Assembly (NCBI GenBank): GCA_030147325.1
Contig: JASLAA010000018.1
Span: 1 to 45,802 of the forward strand
Direction: 5' to 3'
Source: Arthrobacter sp.
GTDB lineage: Bacteria > Actinomycetota > Actinomycetes > Actinomycetales > Micrococcaceae
Length of the DNA: 45,802 nucleotides
Positions within the stretch are counted from its first letter, which is position 1. The number at the start of each line of letters is the position of its first letter. The notes beneath the pieces are model-generated. The model was not told the origin of the DNA, made no database searches, and saw only the letters and a program-made list of their open reading frames with translations. Positions 17,855-26,135 of the stretch are shown here, piece after piece. Both the position numbers and the translations under genes were made by a program.

Positions 17855-18811
17855 CTAGCGAGCGCTCCGGGGGGTAAGCGTCAGGAGGACGGCCTCGGGC
17901 CGGCAGGCGAACCGGACCGGCGCGAAGCGCGACGTGCCGATACCCGCTGACACATTGAGGGGCACCGAACGACCATGGGCTTCCCACTGCGTCAGGCCCC
18001 GTGCCCGCCAGGTGGGCAGGTCACAGTTGCTGACGAGCGCGCCGTAACCCGGGACGCACACCTGGCCACCGTGCGTGTGACCGGCGAGGATCAGGTCTGC
18101 TCCACCCTCGGTGAAGTAGTCGAGCACCCGCTGGTAGGGAGCGTGCGCGACGGCGACCCGGATGTGCGGGGCGTCCGCAGAGGTGCTGCTACCCGCCGGG
18201 TACGGCACGTAGCGGTCGCGGTCGAGGTGCGGATCGTCCACACCCGTGAAGTCGATCCGCATGTTCCGGAACCCGATCGACTGCGACCGGTTGGTGAGGT
18301 CCACCCAACCGGCGGCTCCGAAGGCGCTGAACATGTCGGTCCATGGGAGTTCCCGGGGCCCGGTGTCCTTCGGCGCCAGCGACGGTCCGGCGAAATAGCG
18401 CAGCGGATTCTTCATCATCGGCGCGTAGTAGTCGTTGGACCCCGGTACGAAGACCCCGGGGACCTTCAGCAGCGGCTCCAGTGCTTCGAGCAGCGGTGCC
18501 ACGGCCTTCCGGTGGCTGAGGTTGTCTCCTGTGTTGACCACGAGGTCGGGATTCAGGCTCGCCAGGCTCGAGAGCCAGTCCGCCTTCGATTTCTGTCCGG
18601 GCACCATGTGGATGTCCGACAGGTGCAGGACCCGCAGGGGAGCCGCGCCCGGCGGGAGGATGGCGAGCGTCTCCTCGCGCACCTGGTACAGCGTGCGCTC
18701 GACGGCCGAGGCGTAGGCGAGTGTTGCGGCCGCTGCGGTCAGGGTGAGCCCTGCCGCCCAGCCGAGCGGTGCCCCGCTCCGGGATGTCCGAGTCGATGTC
18801 ACGCTAGCCAT
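17855..18811 (-). CDS. Membrane-anchored metallophosphoesterase
   Basis: A 318-aa protein with one N-terminal hydrophobic segment (LGWAAGLTLTAAAATLAYA) and a calcineurin-like phosphoesterase domain. Metal motifs are LHLSDIHMVP, NTGDNL, PGSNDYY (in place of the usual GNHD) and AGHTHGGQ. The PGSND variant is common in this subgroup, next to class A PBP genes. The ATG at 18811 overlaps the PBP stop by 8 nt but lies only 1 nt after GGAGGA. The in-frame GTG at 18802 is 10 nt from it and may be the real start. Its substrate is unknown; neighbourhood suggests an envelope role. Confidence 0.9.
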   Translation of the reverse strand: MASVTSTRTSRSGAPLGWAAGLTLTAAAATLAYASAVERTLYQVREETLAILPPGAAPLRVLHLSDIHMVPGQKSKADWLSSLASLNPDLVVNTGDNLSHRKAVAPLLEALEPLLKVPGVFVPGSNDYYAPMMKNPLRYFAGPSLAPKDTGPRELPWTDMFSAFGAAGWVDLTNRSQSIGFRNMRIDFTGVDDPHLDRDRYVPYPAGSSTSADAPHIRVAVAHAPYQRVLDYFTEGGADLILAGHTHGGQVCVPGYGALVSNCDLPTWRARGLTQWEAHGRSVPLNVSAGIGTSRFAPVRFACRPEAVLLTLTPRSAR

Positions 18812-21095
18812 TTCCTCCGTTGCCGTTGTTGCCGTTGTTGCCCCCACCAGTGGTACCACCGGTGGACCCGGGAGTGCCAGTTCCTCCGGGAGTGCTGGGC
18901 GCGGGGACCGTCGTCCGGGGGTTGGACGGCGTGAGGGTGCCCCGCTGGGTGCCGCTGATGACACGGGCGGGCGGAGCGATGAAGGGCTCGCCCACGTAGA
19001 GTCCGGGGATCTGCTGCATGAAACGGGCCCAGGACGGCCCTGCGATCAGTGAACCGTCGATCTCCGGGTACACCCGCCCACCGATCTGCAGACCGCCGAG
19101 CGAGCTGCCCGGGCCTTCCGCCTGCCAGTTGCCGACCCAGCTCGCCGTGACCATTCCGGAGTTGTACCCCATGAACCACGTCTGTGAGCGCTCGTCGTTG
19201 GTTCCGGTCTTGCCGGCCATGGGGATTCCGCCGTATTCCAGCAGCTGCCCTGACCCGGCCTCCATGACCTCCTGCGTGGCGTAGTTCACGCCGCGGGCCA
19301 CATCCTGGGAGATCTTGCGCTCGCAGGCCACCGCGGGAACGGGGTAGCTGGTGCCGTCGATCGCAGTGACCTCTGTCAGCGCGCGGGGATCACAGACGAC
19401 GCCGTCGTTCGCGAAGCCGGAATACGCCGTGGCCATCGAGATGGGTGCAGCTTCACCGCCGCCGCCGATGAGGGCGGACGGATCGAACTTGAAGCGCTCC
19501 TCGGTGCCCCCCGCACTCTTGGCCTGGTGCACGCCGAGGTCGTAGGCCATGTCGCGGATCCGGCACAGGTCCAGCTGCTTCGCGGTGGTCATGGTGATCG
19601 TGTTCAGGGACTGGGCGAGCCCGTCGAGCACGGTGGTGTTGCGGTAGTTGATGTCGCCGTAGTTCTGCGGGGTGTAGCCGTCCTCTTCCTGGATCTGGAA
19701 CTGGCCGCCCTCTGCGCAGCTCGCCTTCCACTCGTCACCCTGGAGATACGTCTTCTTGGTGCCGCTCACCACCTGGTTGAGGCTCTTCCCGTCCTCCACC
19801 CAGGCGGCGACGGTGAAGGGCTTGTACGTCGAGCCCGGCTGGAAGCCGCCGCCACCGCCGAGGCTCTTGTTCGGATCGCCGCCGTCGAACTGGTCGACGT
19901 TGAAGTTCAGCACGGTGTTGCCGGAGCCCTCGGCCGGGTTGTACCGGGTGTTCTGCGCCATCGAGAGGATGTTGCCGGTCTTGGGGTCGAGGCTCGTCAT
20001 GGTGTGGCCCACGGCGCCGTCGGTGGTGTCCGGGTTCGCCGTCTCGTTGACCGCGGTCTGCGCTGCCTTCTGCACGCGGGGGTCGAGCGTGGTCTTGATC
20101 GTGAGGCCGGAGCGGAACAGCGCCTTCTCGCGGTCCTCCGTCGTCTCGCCGTACGCCGGGTCGTTCATGATCAGGTGCGTGACGTAGTCGCAGAAGTACG
20201 GCGCCTGGGCCGCTCCCACGCAGCCGCTCAGGGTCGGCGTGATGGCCAGGCCGAGGTCGGTGGCCACGGCGGCGTCGTGCTCCTCCTGCGTGATCTTGCC
20301 GCGCGTGAGCATGGAGTCGATGACGAGGTTCCGCCGTTCCAGCGCGCCTTCGGGGTTCGACTCGGGGCTGTACAGCGTGGGCCCGTTGACGACGCCGGCC
20401 AGCAGGGCGCTCTGCTGGATGTTGAGGTCGATGGCATCGACGTTGAAGAAGTACTTCGAGGCGGCCTGGACGCCGTAGCTGGTTCCGCTGAACTGCACGA
20501 TGTTGAGGTAGCCCTCGAGGATCTCGTCCTTCGAGAGTTCCTTCTCGACGGCGATGGCCAGCTTCATCTCACGGAGCTTGTCGCCCACGGACTTGCTGCC
20601 GTTGAAGACTGCCGTGCCGTCGTTCTGCCGGGCGGTGTCGTTGAGGACGTTCGTCACGAACTGCTGGGTCAGGGTCGAGGCGCCTCGAGACGTGCCGCTC
20701 GAGATGTTGCTGGCGAGGGCGCCCATGATGCCCTCGAGGTCGACGCCGCCATGGTCGTAGAAGCGGTAGTCCTCGATCGCGATCAGGGCGTCCTTCATGG
20801 AGGGCGACACCTGGTCGAGCGTGACGGGCTGCCGGTTCTCCTCGTAGAGGGTGGCGATCAGGGAGTCGTCCGCGGCGAGGATCTTCGTCGGTTGGGCCAG
20901 CGCCTCGCGCTCCAGTTCGGCGGGCAGCTCCTCGAAGAACTGGATCGAGGCCGAGGCCCCGGTTCCTGCGGCGGCGGCCACCGGTACGAGGAGACCGGCG
21001 GCGAGCACACCAGCGAGTCCACTGATTCCGAGGAACGCAATGATCTTGCCGAGTGTGGTTGCCGTGTCGAAGAGGGGGGATTTGCGCGCAGCCAT
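18804..21095 (-). CDS. Class A penicillin-binding protein (transglycosylase/transpeptidase)
   Basis: A 763-aa bifunctional peptidoglycan synthase with an N-terminal membrane anchor (about 17-43). The GT51 domain has catalytic Glu108 in IAIEDYRFYDHGG and the RGASTLTQQFV block at 138-147. The transpeptidase has Ser422 in GSTYK, SLN at 496-498 and KTG at 629-631. No PASTA domain is present. The C-terminus is a Pro/Thr/Gly/Asn low-complexity tail (TPGGTGTPGSTGGTTG onward) that probably lies in the wall. Position beside a metallophosphoesterase and near crp recalls the mycobacterial ponA2 neighbourhood. The start has no ribosome site; see the divergent promoter entry. Confidence 0.96.
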   Translation of the reverse strand: MAARKSPLFDTATTLGKIIAFLGISGLAGVLAAGLLVPVAAAAGTGASASIQFFEELPAELEREALAQPTKILAADDSLIATLYEENRQPVTLDQVSPSMKDALIAIEDYRFYDHGGVDLEGIMGALASNISSGTSRGASTLTQQFVTNVLNDTARQNDGTAVFNGSKSVGDKLREMKLAIAVEKELSKDEILEGYLNIVQFSGTSYGVQAASKYFFNVDAIDLNIQQSALLAGVVNGPTLYSPESNPEGALERRNLVIDSMLTRGKITQEEHDAAVATDLGLAITPTLSGCVGAAQAPYFCDYVTHLIMNDPAYGETTEDREKALFRSGLTIKTTLDPRVQKAAQTAVNETANPDTTDGAVGHTMTSLDPKTGNILSMAQNTRYNPAEGSGNTVLNFNVDQFDGGDPNKSLGGGGGFQPGSTYKPFTVAAWVEDGKSLNQVVSGTKKTYLQGDEWKASCAEGGQFQIQEEDGYTPQNYGDINYRNTTVLDGLAQSLNTITMTTAKQLDLCRIRDMAYDLGVHQAKSAGGTEERFKFDPSALIGGGGEAAPISMATAYSGFANDGVVCDPRALTEVTAIDGTSYPVPAVACERKISQDVARGVNYATQEVMEAGSGQLLEYGGIPMAGKTGTNDERSQTWFMGYNSGMVTASWVGNWQAEGPGSSLGGLQIGGRVYPEIDGSLIAGPSWARFMQQIPGLYVGEPFIAPPARVISGTQRGTLTPSNPRTTVPAPSTPGGTGTPGSTGGTTGGGNNGNNGNGGNG

Positions 21096-21130
21096 TATTC
21101 CAGTTTACAAGCAAGCGCTAGGCTTTCCCC
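21096..21130. promoter_or_regulatory. 35-bp divergent promoter region, both transcripts possibly leaderless
   Basis: Rightward: TAGGCT (21119-21124) ends 6 nt before the ATG of the DUF4177 gene. Leftward: TAAACT (complement of 21102-21107) ends 6 nt before the ATG of the PBP gene. Neither start has a ribosome-binding sequence. Both arrangements put transcription starts at or near the start codons. No clear -35 boxes are visible, and in this layout they would overlap the opposite promoter. Confidence 0.5.
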
Positions 21131-21286
21131 ATGAAGAAATGGGAGTACTCCACGATTCCGCTCATCATCCATGCCACGAAGCAGATCCTCGACCAGTGGG
21201 GGGATGATGGCTGGGAGCTCGTGCAGGTGGTTCCAGGGCCTGACGGGAACGGGCTCGTCGCCTATCTGAAGCGGGAGAAGAGCTAG
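21131..21286 (+). CDS. DUF4177-type small protein
   Basis: A 51-aa protein, MKKWEYSTIPLIIHATKQIL followed by DQWGDDGWELVQVV and a C-terminal LVAYLKREKS. The WEY...WELV pattern is the DUF4177 signature. The function is not known. It is followed after 2 bp by ridA. The gene was found by eye because it is short; its position between a class A PBP and ridA is shared with other actinobacteria, as I recall. Confidence 0.88.
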   Translation: MKKWEYSTIPLIIHATKQILDQWGDDGWELVQVVPGPDGNGLVAYLKREKS

Positions 21287-21288
21287 CA

Positions 21289-21777
21289 GTGTCCGCCGGA
21301 ACCGCAGCGGTATCGGGGGTGGAGGCGCGCCTCGCCGACCTCGGGATAACCCTTCCGGAGGTCGCTCCGCCGGTGGCGTCCTACGTCCCCGCCGTCGTCA
21401 CCGGGAACTACGTCTACACCTCGGGTCAGCTGCCCTTTATTGAGGGCAAACTCCCAGCTTCCGGCAAGGTGGGTGCCGCCGAGGGCGTCGACGCCGAGAC
21501 GGCCACCGCTCTCGCTGCCACCTGCGCGGTGAACGCCCTCGCCGCGATCAAGAGCACGCTCGGCACCCTGGACCGCGTGACCCGCATCGTGAAGGTCGTC
21601 GGCTTCGTGGCGTCCGACCCCTCCTTCACGGGCCAGCCCGGCGTCATCAACGGGGCATCCGACCTGCTCGGAGCCGTGTTCGGCGACGCAGGCATCCACG
21701 CCCGCTCCGCCGTCGGTGTGGCAGTCCTTCCCCTCGACTCGGCCGTCGAGGTCGAGGTCATCGCGGAGTTCGTCTAA
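21289..21777 (+). CDS. ridA: RidA/YjgF/YER057c/UK114-family protein
   Basis: A 162-aa protein. RidA enzymes hydrolyse reactive enamine/imine intermediates from PLP-enzymes. Family-like segments are VVTGNYVYTSGQLPF (about 37-51), AALAAIKSTLGTLDRVTRIVKVVGFVASDP and the C-terminal HARSAVGVAVLPLDSAVEVEV. The catalytic Arg of the archetypal RidA aligns with the R of HARSAVGVA. The GTG at 21289 starts 2 bp after the DUF4177 stop, so translation is coupled. It is longer than the 130-aa archetype, as usual for this actinobacterial subgroup. Confidence 0.9.
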   Translation: MSAGTAAVSGVEARLADLGITLPEVAPPVASYVPAVVTGNYVYTSGQLPFIEGKLPASGKVGAAEGVDAETATALAATCAVNALAAIKSTLGTLDRVTRIVKVVGFVASDPSFTGQPGVINGASDLLGAVFGDAGIHARSAVGVAVLPLDSAVEVEVIAEFV

Positions 21778-21780
21778 GCC

Positions 21781-22695
21781 GTGGACCGTCTCAGCACCAG
21801 GCTCTTCCCCGTATCACCGGACCAGCGCTCCGCCGCCCAGAGCTGGATCGAACACGGAGAACGAACGCCCCTCAAGGCCCGCCCGGCATCGTCCGTCGTC
21901 CTGCTGCGCGACAGCGCGATCGGCACCGAGACCTATCTCTCCTACCGGCGCGGCCAGTCCCCGCTGGGCGTGATCGGGTTTCCGGGCGGCAGCATCGAGG
22001 AGTCCGACGACGACGAAATGCCGTGGTTCGGGCCCACGCCGTCCGCCTGGGCCAGGACCCTCGGGGTCGAGGACCATCGCGTGGCTCGCCGCCATGTGCT
22101 GTGCGCCATCCGCGAGCTCTTCGAGGAGACCGGTGTCCTGCTCGCGGGCCCGGACGCATCCTCCCTCGTGGAGGGCACGCAGGCGAAGGAGTGGATGAAG
22201 GCGCGGGTGGCGATCAACGAGGGCGACTGCGCCTTCTCCGACATCCTCAGCCGCCGAGGGCTCGGCGTCCGCACGGACCTCATCAAACCGCTCTCGCACT
22301 GGGTGACCCCCGACTTCGCGCACCGTCGTTTCGACACGCACTACTTCGCGGCGGCGCAGCCGGTGAACCAGGAACCGAGCATCCTCGCGGGCAAGGGCGT
22401 CTGGGGGCAATGGCGCTGGGCTGCGCAGGAGATCGCGGACCGCGGGACCACGAGCCTGGGCGACGACGTGGGCCAGCCGAACACGGTCGGGCGCACGCTC
22501 AGCGAGCTCGCGGTGCCGGCCGTGGAGATCATCCTCGAGAAGATCGGGTCCTCGCGCGGATGCATCGCCTACCTGTCCCACAAGCGCCCCGTGAAGGTCT
22601 ACCACCCGCAGCTGGCCGAGCAGGACGGCGACCTCATGCTGCAGGTGGAGTGCCCGAAGCTGACCGAGGGTGGATCCGTGCAGCGAGGCCGTTGA
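21781..22695 (+). CDS. Nudix hydrolase with an insertion inside the Nudix box
   Basis: A 304-aa protein. The Nudix box is split: GFPGGSIEE (about 67-75) and AIRELFEETGVLL (109-121) are separated by about 35 residues where the canonical spacing is much shorter. Such insertions are known for NUDT19/RP2p-like enzymes that act on acyl-CoA or related nucleotides; the substrate here is inference. A C-terminal region of about 100 residues (WVTPDFAHRRFDTHYFAA) also matches that subgroup. The GTG start is 3 nt after the ridA stop. It is the last gene of the DUF4177-ridA-Nudix unit. Confidence 0.88.
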   Translation: MDRLSTRLFPVSPDQRSAAQSWIEHGERTPLKARPASSVVLLRDSAIGTETYLSYRRGQSPLGVIGFPGGSIEESDDDEMPWFGPTPSAWARTLGVEDHRVARRHVLCAIRELFEETGVLLAGPDASSLVEGTQAKEWMKARVAINEGDCAFSDILSRRGLGVRTDLIKPLSHWVTPDFAHRRFDTHYFAAAQPVNQEPSILAGKGVWGQWRWAAQEIADRGTTSLGDDVGQPNTVGRTLSELAVPAVEIILEKIGSSRGCIAYLSHKRPVKVYHPQLAEQDGDLMLQVECPKLTEGGSVQRGR

Positions 22696-22711
22696 CACGG
22701 ACACGCACGGA

Positions 22712-22744
22712 GAAGGGCACCTGCCGCGACGGCAGGTGCCCTTC
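22712..22744. terminator. Bidirectional terminator between Nudix and crp genes
   Basis: Perfect 14-bp stem GAAGGGCACCTGCC (22712-22725) and its complement (22731-22744) with loop GCGAC. It sits between convergent genes. Confidence 0.85.
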
Positions 22745-22762
22745 CTGTTCGCCGGTGACTGC

Positions 22763-23440
22763 TCAGCGGCTCCGCTGGCGCAGGCGCTGGATGTCGAGGA
22801 TGACGACGGCGCGCGCCTCGAGCCGGAGCCAGCCGCGCTGCACGAATTCGGCAAGGGCCTTGTTGACCGTTTCCCGGGAGGCTCCGACCAGCTGCGCCAG
22901 TTCCTCCTGCGTCAGTTCGTGCGCCACCAGGATGCCGTCCGTCGCGGGCCTGCCGAAGCGGTCCGCGAGGTCGAGCAGGGCCTTCGCCACGCGTCCCGGA
23001 ACGTCCGAGAACACGAGGTCGGCGAGTGATTCATTGGTGCGACGCAACCGGCGGGCGAGGGCCTGCAGCAGCTGGGCCGAGACCTCGGGCCGGGTTTCGA
23101 GGAGAGTCCGGAGGTTCTCGTTCTTGAGGCCGGCCAGCCGCGTCTCGGAGACCGCGGTCGCCGTCGCCGTCCGGGGGCTCGGATCGAAGAGTGCCATCTC
23201 GCCGAACAGCTCGCCCGGACCGAGGATCGCCAGGAGGTTCTCGCGACCGTCCTGCGCGGTGCGGCCGAGCTTGATCTTGCCGGAGACGATGAAGTACAGC
23301 TGGTCGCCCTGGTCACCCTCGCGGAAGACCGACGAGCCGCGGGGGAGATCCACTTCGATCAATTCATCCGTCAGGGCGGCGAAGACGTCGTCTCCCAGTG
23401 ATGCGAAGAGGGGCGCCCGGCGCAGTACCTCGATATCCAT
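22763..23440 (-). CDS. crp: Crp/Fnr-family regulator, cAMP receptor (Crp/GlxR) type
   Basis: A 225-aa global regulator. The N-terminal cyclic-nucleotide domain (about 20-120) contains FREGDQGDQLYFIVSG and the phosphate-binding cassette GELFGEMALFDPSPRTATATA with the key Glu, Arg and Thr residues. The C-terminal winged helix has recognition helix region LTQEELAQLVGASRETVNKAL (about 175-195). No Fnr-type cysteine cluster is seen. The sequence is of the type called Crp in mycobacteria and GlxR in corynebacteria. Candidate sites lie upstream of this gene and of acs in this window. Confidence 0.95.
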   Translation of the reverse strand: MDIEVLRRAPLFASLGDDVFAALTDELIEVDLPRGSSVFREGDQGDQLYFIVSGKIKLGRTAQDGRENLLAILGPGELFGEMALFDPSPRTATATAVSETRLAGLKNENLRTLLETRPEVSAQLLQALARRLRRTNESLADLVFSDVPGRVAKALLDLADRFGRPATDGILVAHELTQEELAQLVGASRETVNKALAEFVQRGWLRLEARAVVILDIQRLRQRSR

Positions 23441-23524
23441 GAATTCTCCCGATGAGTCTCTAGAGCGGTGACCTGCGGCGGTACCCGCTGTCTACTCCTG
23501 TCCATCTTGCCGTACCGGAAGGGA

Positions 23525-23540
23525 TGTGACGACCGATACA
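23525..23540. promoter_or_regulatory. Possible Crp-binding site between crp and marP
   Basis: TGTGACGACCGATACA matches 8 of the 10 defined positions of TGTGA-N6-TCACA: a perfect left half-site and a weak right half. It lies 85 bp upstream of crp and about 145 bp upstream of the marP start. Autoregulation is plausible but unproven. Confidence 0.4.
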
Positions 23541-23606
23541 CGCCCCCGGGTTGCGTATTCCCGACCGGGAGCCCGGCTCTCCCATGCTCTTCCCATGCTG
23601 CGCCGC

Positions 23607-23612
23607 TAGAAT
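23607..23612 (+). promoter_or_regulatory. Possible -10 box for marP
   Basis: TAGAAT fits a consensus-like -10 element. Transcription would start near 23620, giving a leader of about 50 nt to the favoured GTG start at 23672, or almost no leader if the ATG at 23621 is used. Confidence 0.45.
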
Positions 23613-23671
23613 CGCTCGCAATGCCGGGAGCAGCACCTGTGTCCCGCCGTCCGAAGCCAGGGAGCGTGTTC

Positions 23672-24871
23672 GTGCCGGAATTCAGTCTCGCGGAGTTCAC
23701 TCTCCTCGACCTCGTCCTGGCGGTGGTCCTCCTCGGGTACCTCATCACCGGTCTGCGCAACGGCTTCCTCGTCACCCTCGGCGGGATCGCCGGGTTCGTC
23801 GCCGGTGCGGTCGCGGCGTTCTTCGCCGTCCCCCTCGTCAGTGGTTGGGTGCCGGAGAATCCCTGGCGCCTGATCGCCGTCATCGGGACGGTCGTCGTCC
23901 TGATCATCGTCGGACAGGCCGTCGGCTCGGCGCTCGGTGCCTCCATCCGCCGCTGGTCGGACTTCCCGCCGCTGCGCATCATCGATCGCATCCTGGGCGG
24001 CGCCGTCAACGTCGTGGTCGCCGCCCTCGTCCTGTCGATGCTCGCCTTCAGCGTGGGGACGCTCGGGGTCCCGTTCCTGTCCCAGCAGCTGGCGGCCTCC
24101 CAGGTCATCCGTGGCATCGACACGGCGACACCGGGTCCCGTGCGTTCGTGGATGGCCCAGCTCAGGACCATCGCGGTGGACGACGGCATCCCCACGATCC
24201 TCGAGAGCGTCGGCCCGGCCACCCCTGCGGAGGTTCCCGACGAATCGGTCGACACGCCCGAACTGGCTTCGGCAGCGGCCTCGGTGGTCCGGATCACCGG
24301 AACGGCCTTCCAGTGCGGGCAGAACCAGACAGGCTCGGGGTTCGTCGTCGCACCCGGGCGGGTCATCACGAACGCGCACGTCGTGGCGGGCGTGAACGAG
24401 CCCGTCGTCGAGGTGCCCGGCGGCGGAGCGCTGCCGGGGCGCGTCGTCCAGCTCGACACGGCCCGCGACATCGCCGTCATCGCTGTCGACGACCTGCAGG
24501 CCGCGCCGCTACCCCTCGGGGACGAACTGGGCAACGGCTCGACGGCCGCTTTCGCGGGATACCCTGCGGGCGGGCCGTACCGGATCCAGCCGGCGAGCGT
24601 GCAGGCGCTCTCGCCGGTGCTCGTGAACAACATCTACGGTTCCGATCCCCAACCCCTGCAGGTGTACAGCCTTGCCGCCAACGTGCAGCAGGGGAATTCC
24701 GGCGGACCGCTCCTGGACCTGCAGGGGCGGGTGGCCGGCGTCGTCTTCGCGAAGTCGACCGCCGATGCCCCTGTCGGTTATGCGCTCTCCCTCGAGGAGC
24801 TGCGCCCCATCGCGGACAGCGCGCCGGGACTGGACGACGCCGTCTCCGCGGGGCAGTGCACCCGGGGCTGA
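23672..24871 (+). CDS. marP: MarP-family periplasmic serine protease with CvpA-like membrane domain
   Basis: A 399-aa protein. Four hydrophobic helices (about 9-130) form a CvpA-like domain, followed by a chymotrypsin-fold protease. The triad is His236 (TNAHVVAG), Asp266 (DTARDIAVI) and Ser343 (QGNSGGPLL). Cys215 and Cys396 sit where mycobacterial MarP (397 aa) has its redox-controlled disulfide. MarP is needed for acid and oxidative stress survival in M. tuberculosis; a similar role here is inference. The GTG at 23672 has AGGGAG 7 nt upstream and gives the family's length. An in-frame ATG at 23621 is the alternative. Confidence 0.93.
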   Translation: MPEFSLAEFTLLDLVLAVVLLGYLITGLRNGFLVTLGGIAGFVAGAVAAFFAVPLVSGWVPENPWRLIAVIGTVVVLIIVGQAVGSALGASIRRWSDFPPLRIIDRILGGAVNVVVAALVLSMLAFSVGTLGVPFLSQQLAASQVIRGIDTATPGPVRSWMAQLRTIAVDDGIPTILESVGPATPAEVPDESVDTPELASAAASVVRITGTAFQCGQNQTGSGFVVAPGRVITNAHVVAGVNEPVVEVPGGGALPGRVVQLDTARDIAVIAVDDLQAAPLPLGDELGNGSTAAFAGYPAGGPYRIQPASVQALSPVLVNNIYGSDPQPLQVYSLAANVQQGNSGGPLLDLQGRVAGVVFAKSTADAPVGYALSLEELRPIADSAPGLDDAVSAGQCTRG

Positions 24872-24889
24872 GCCTCCGGGCCGGTGCGG

Positions 24890-25924
24890 CTACCGCTCCG
24901 GGACCCCGTCCGACGCCGCGGGCGGAAGCCACTCGAGCGACTGACCGTGCGGTCCCGTCAGTGCGACCGGGCGATCGTTGTGCCGCAGCACGAAGCGCCC
25001 GTCCTGCTCCTCGGGTGCCTTCCCGAGGGCGCCGGGAACGCCCGCGAGGGTCCCGTACCCCTCGTGCGAGAGCCAGTGGACGGGCCGGCCCTCCTGGATG
25101 AGCCGCAGCATCGTGGTGCGGAATGCGTCCCGTCCCGCCTGCTCGACATAGGCGAGGACCGCGCTGTGGAACACGACGACGACGGCATCCGCGGGCGCAC
25201 GGTCCACCAGGTCGAGGATCCCCTCGTTGAGGTCGCCGCGGACGAGGTGCGGAGGGTCCGACCGCACCACCTCGAGGGCTCCGCGCAGGCGTTCGACCCG
25301 GAAGCCGTGCTCGGGCCAGACGAGTGCCTCGAGCCAGCGGGCGTCGTCCTCGTTGCCGGCGTCCAGCGGATCGAGATCGATTCCGGCGCGCCAGACGACC
25401 TCGGGCAGGTGCAGCGGGAACCGGACCTCGCCCGATACCGCGCATTCCAGTGGAGGGACCGGGGATCCGCCGATGGGCTCGAGCACCGGACCGGGCGAGT
25501 ACGCATACGCGTACCGGTCCGGGTAGAGGCAGGCGCCGGCCGACGCGCCGACTTCGATCAGGGCGAGCGGACGGTCCTCCGCCTCGCTGATCGAGGCCAG
25601 GGAGGGCAGGAGTACCGCGCACCGCCCGGCTTCGTTCGTCTGCGTGTTCCGCTCCTGCAGGACGTGGCGGATGGCGGACCAGTGCGCGAGCACGAAGGCG
25701 CGGAAGGTGGGGTAGTCGCCGAGCGGGACGCCGACGAACCTGGCTGCGGCGAGGAAGAGATTGGGCTGGCGGCGTGCGGGGGGCAGGGCGCCGAGCAGGG
25801 CGAGCACCTCGGCGTCGGTGCTGATACCCATGCACCACTCGTCGTACAGCGGCGAGTAGCCACGGGCCTCCACGTCCGCGAAGCGCCGGTAGCGTGCCCC
25901 TGTCGGCGTTTCCGTCTCCGTCAT
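24890..25924 (-). CDS. DUF2332 family protein
   Basis: A 344-aa protein starting MTETETPTGARYRRFADVEARG. It has the DUF2332 blocks SPLYDEWCMGIS, ALIEVGASAGACLYPDRYAY (about 120-140), GIDLDPLDAGNEDDARWL and VVVFHSAVLAYV. The GASAG pattern and acidic residues resemble a SAM-binding fold, but no activity is established. The ATG at 25924 has GGAGGA 4 nt upstream; longer in-frame extensions lack this. It is convergent with marP, with stops 18 bp apart, and divergent from dppA. Confidence 0.85.
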   Translation of the reverse strand: MTETETPTGARYRRFADVEARGYSPLYDEWCMGISTDAEVLALLGALPPARRQPNLFLAAARFVGVPLGDYPTFRAFVLAHWSAIRHVLQERNTQTNEAGRCAVLLPSLASISEAEDRPLALIEVGASAGACLYPDRYAYAYSPGPVLEPIGGSPVPPLECAVSGEVRFPLHLPEVVWRAGIDLDPLDAGNEDDARWLEALVWPEHGFRVERLRGALEVVRSDPPHLVRGDLNEGILDLVDRAPADAVVVVFHSAVLAYVEQAGRDAFRTTMLRLIQEGRPVHWLSHEGYGTLAGVPGALGKAPEEQDGRFVLRHNDRPVALTGPHGQSLEWLPPAASDGVPER

Positions 25925-26135
25925 CGGTTCCTCCGTTTCGTCCTGATGTCGGCTGGATGACATCGAATCGACACGCTCCTCGCGATGCCAAATCGTAACC
26001 ACTCGTCCCCCTGAAATACCGTTCGTGGCGCTTCCGGAAGTTAGGCTCATCACACGGATCAGCACGTTCACCGCCGTGATCCCTATGGATACAGGTAGAT
26101 CCGGTACGAATCACTCGTTCACCAGGGAGCAACAC

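Noticed and set aside
26042..26047. TAGGCT as a dppA promoter -10
   Set aside because: It fits TANNNT but no -35 or start spacing supports it over several similar hexamers nearby.
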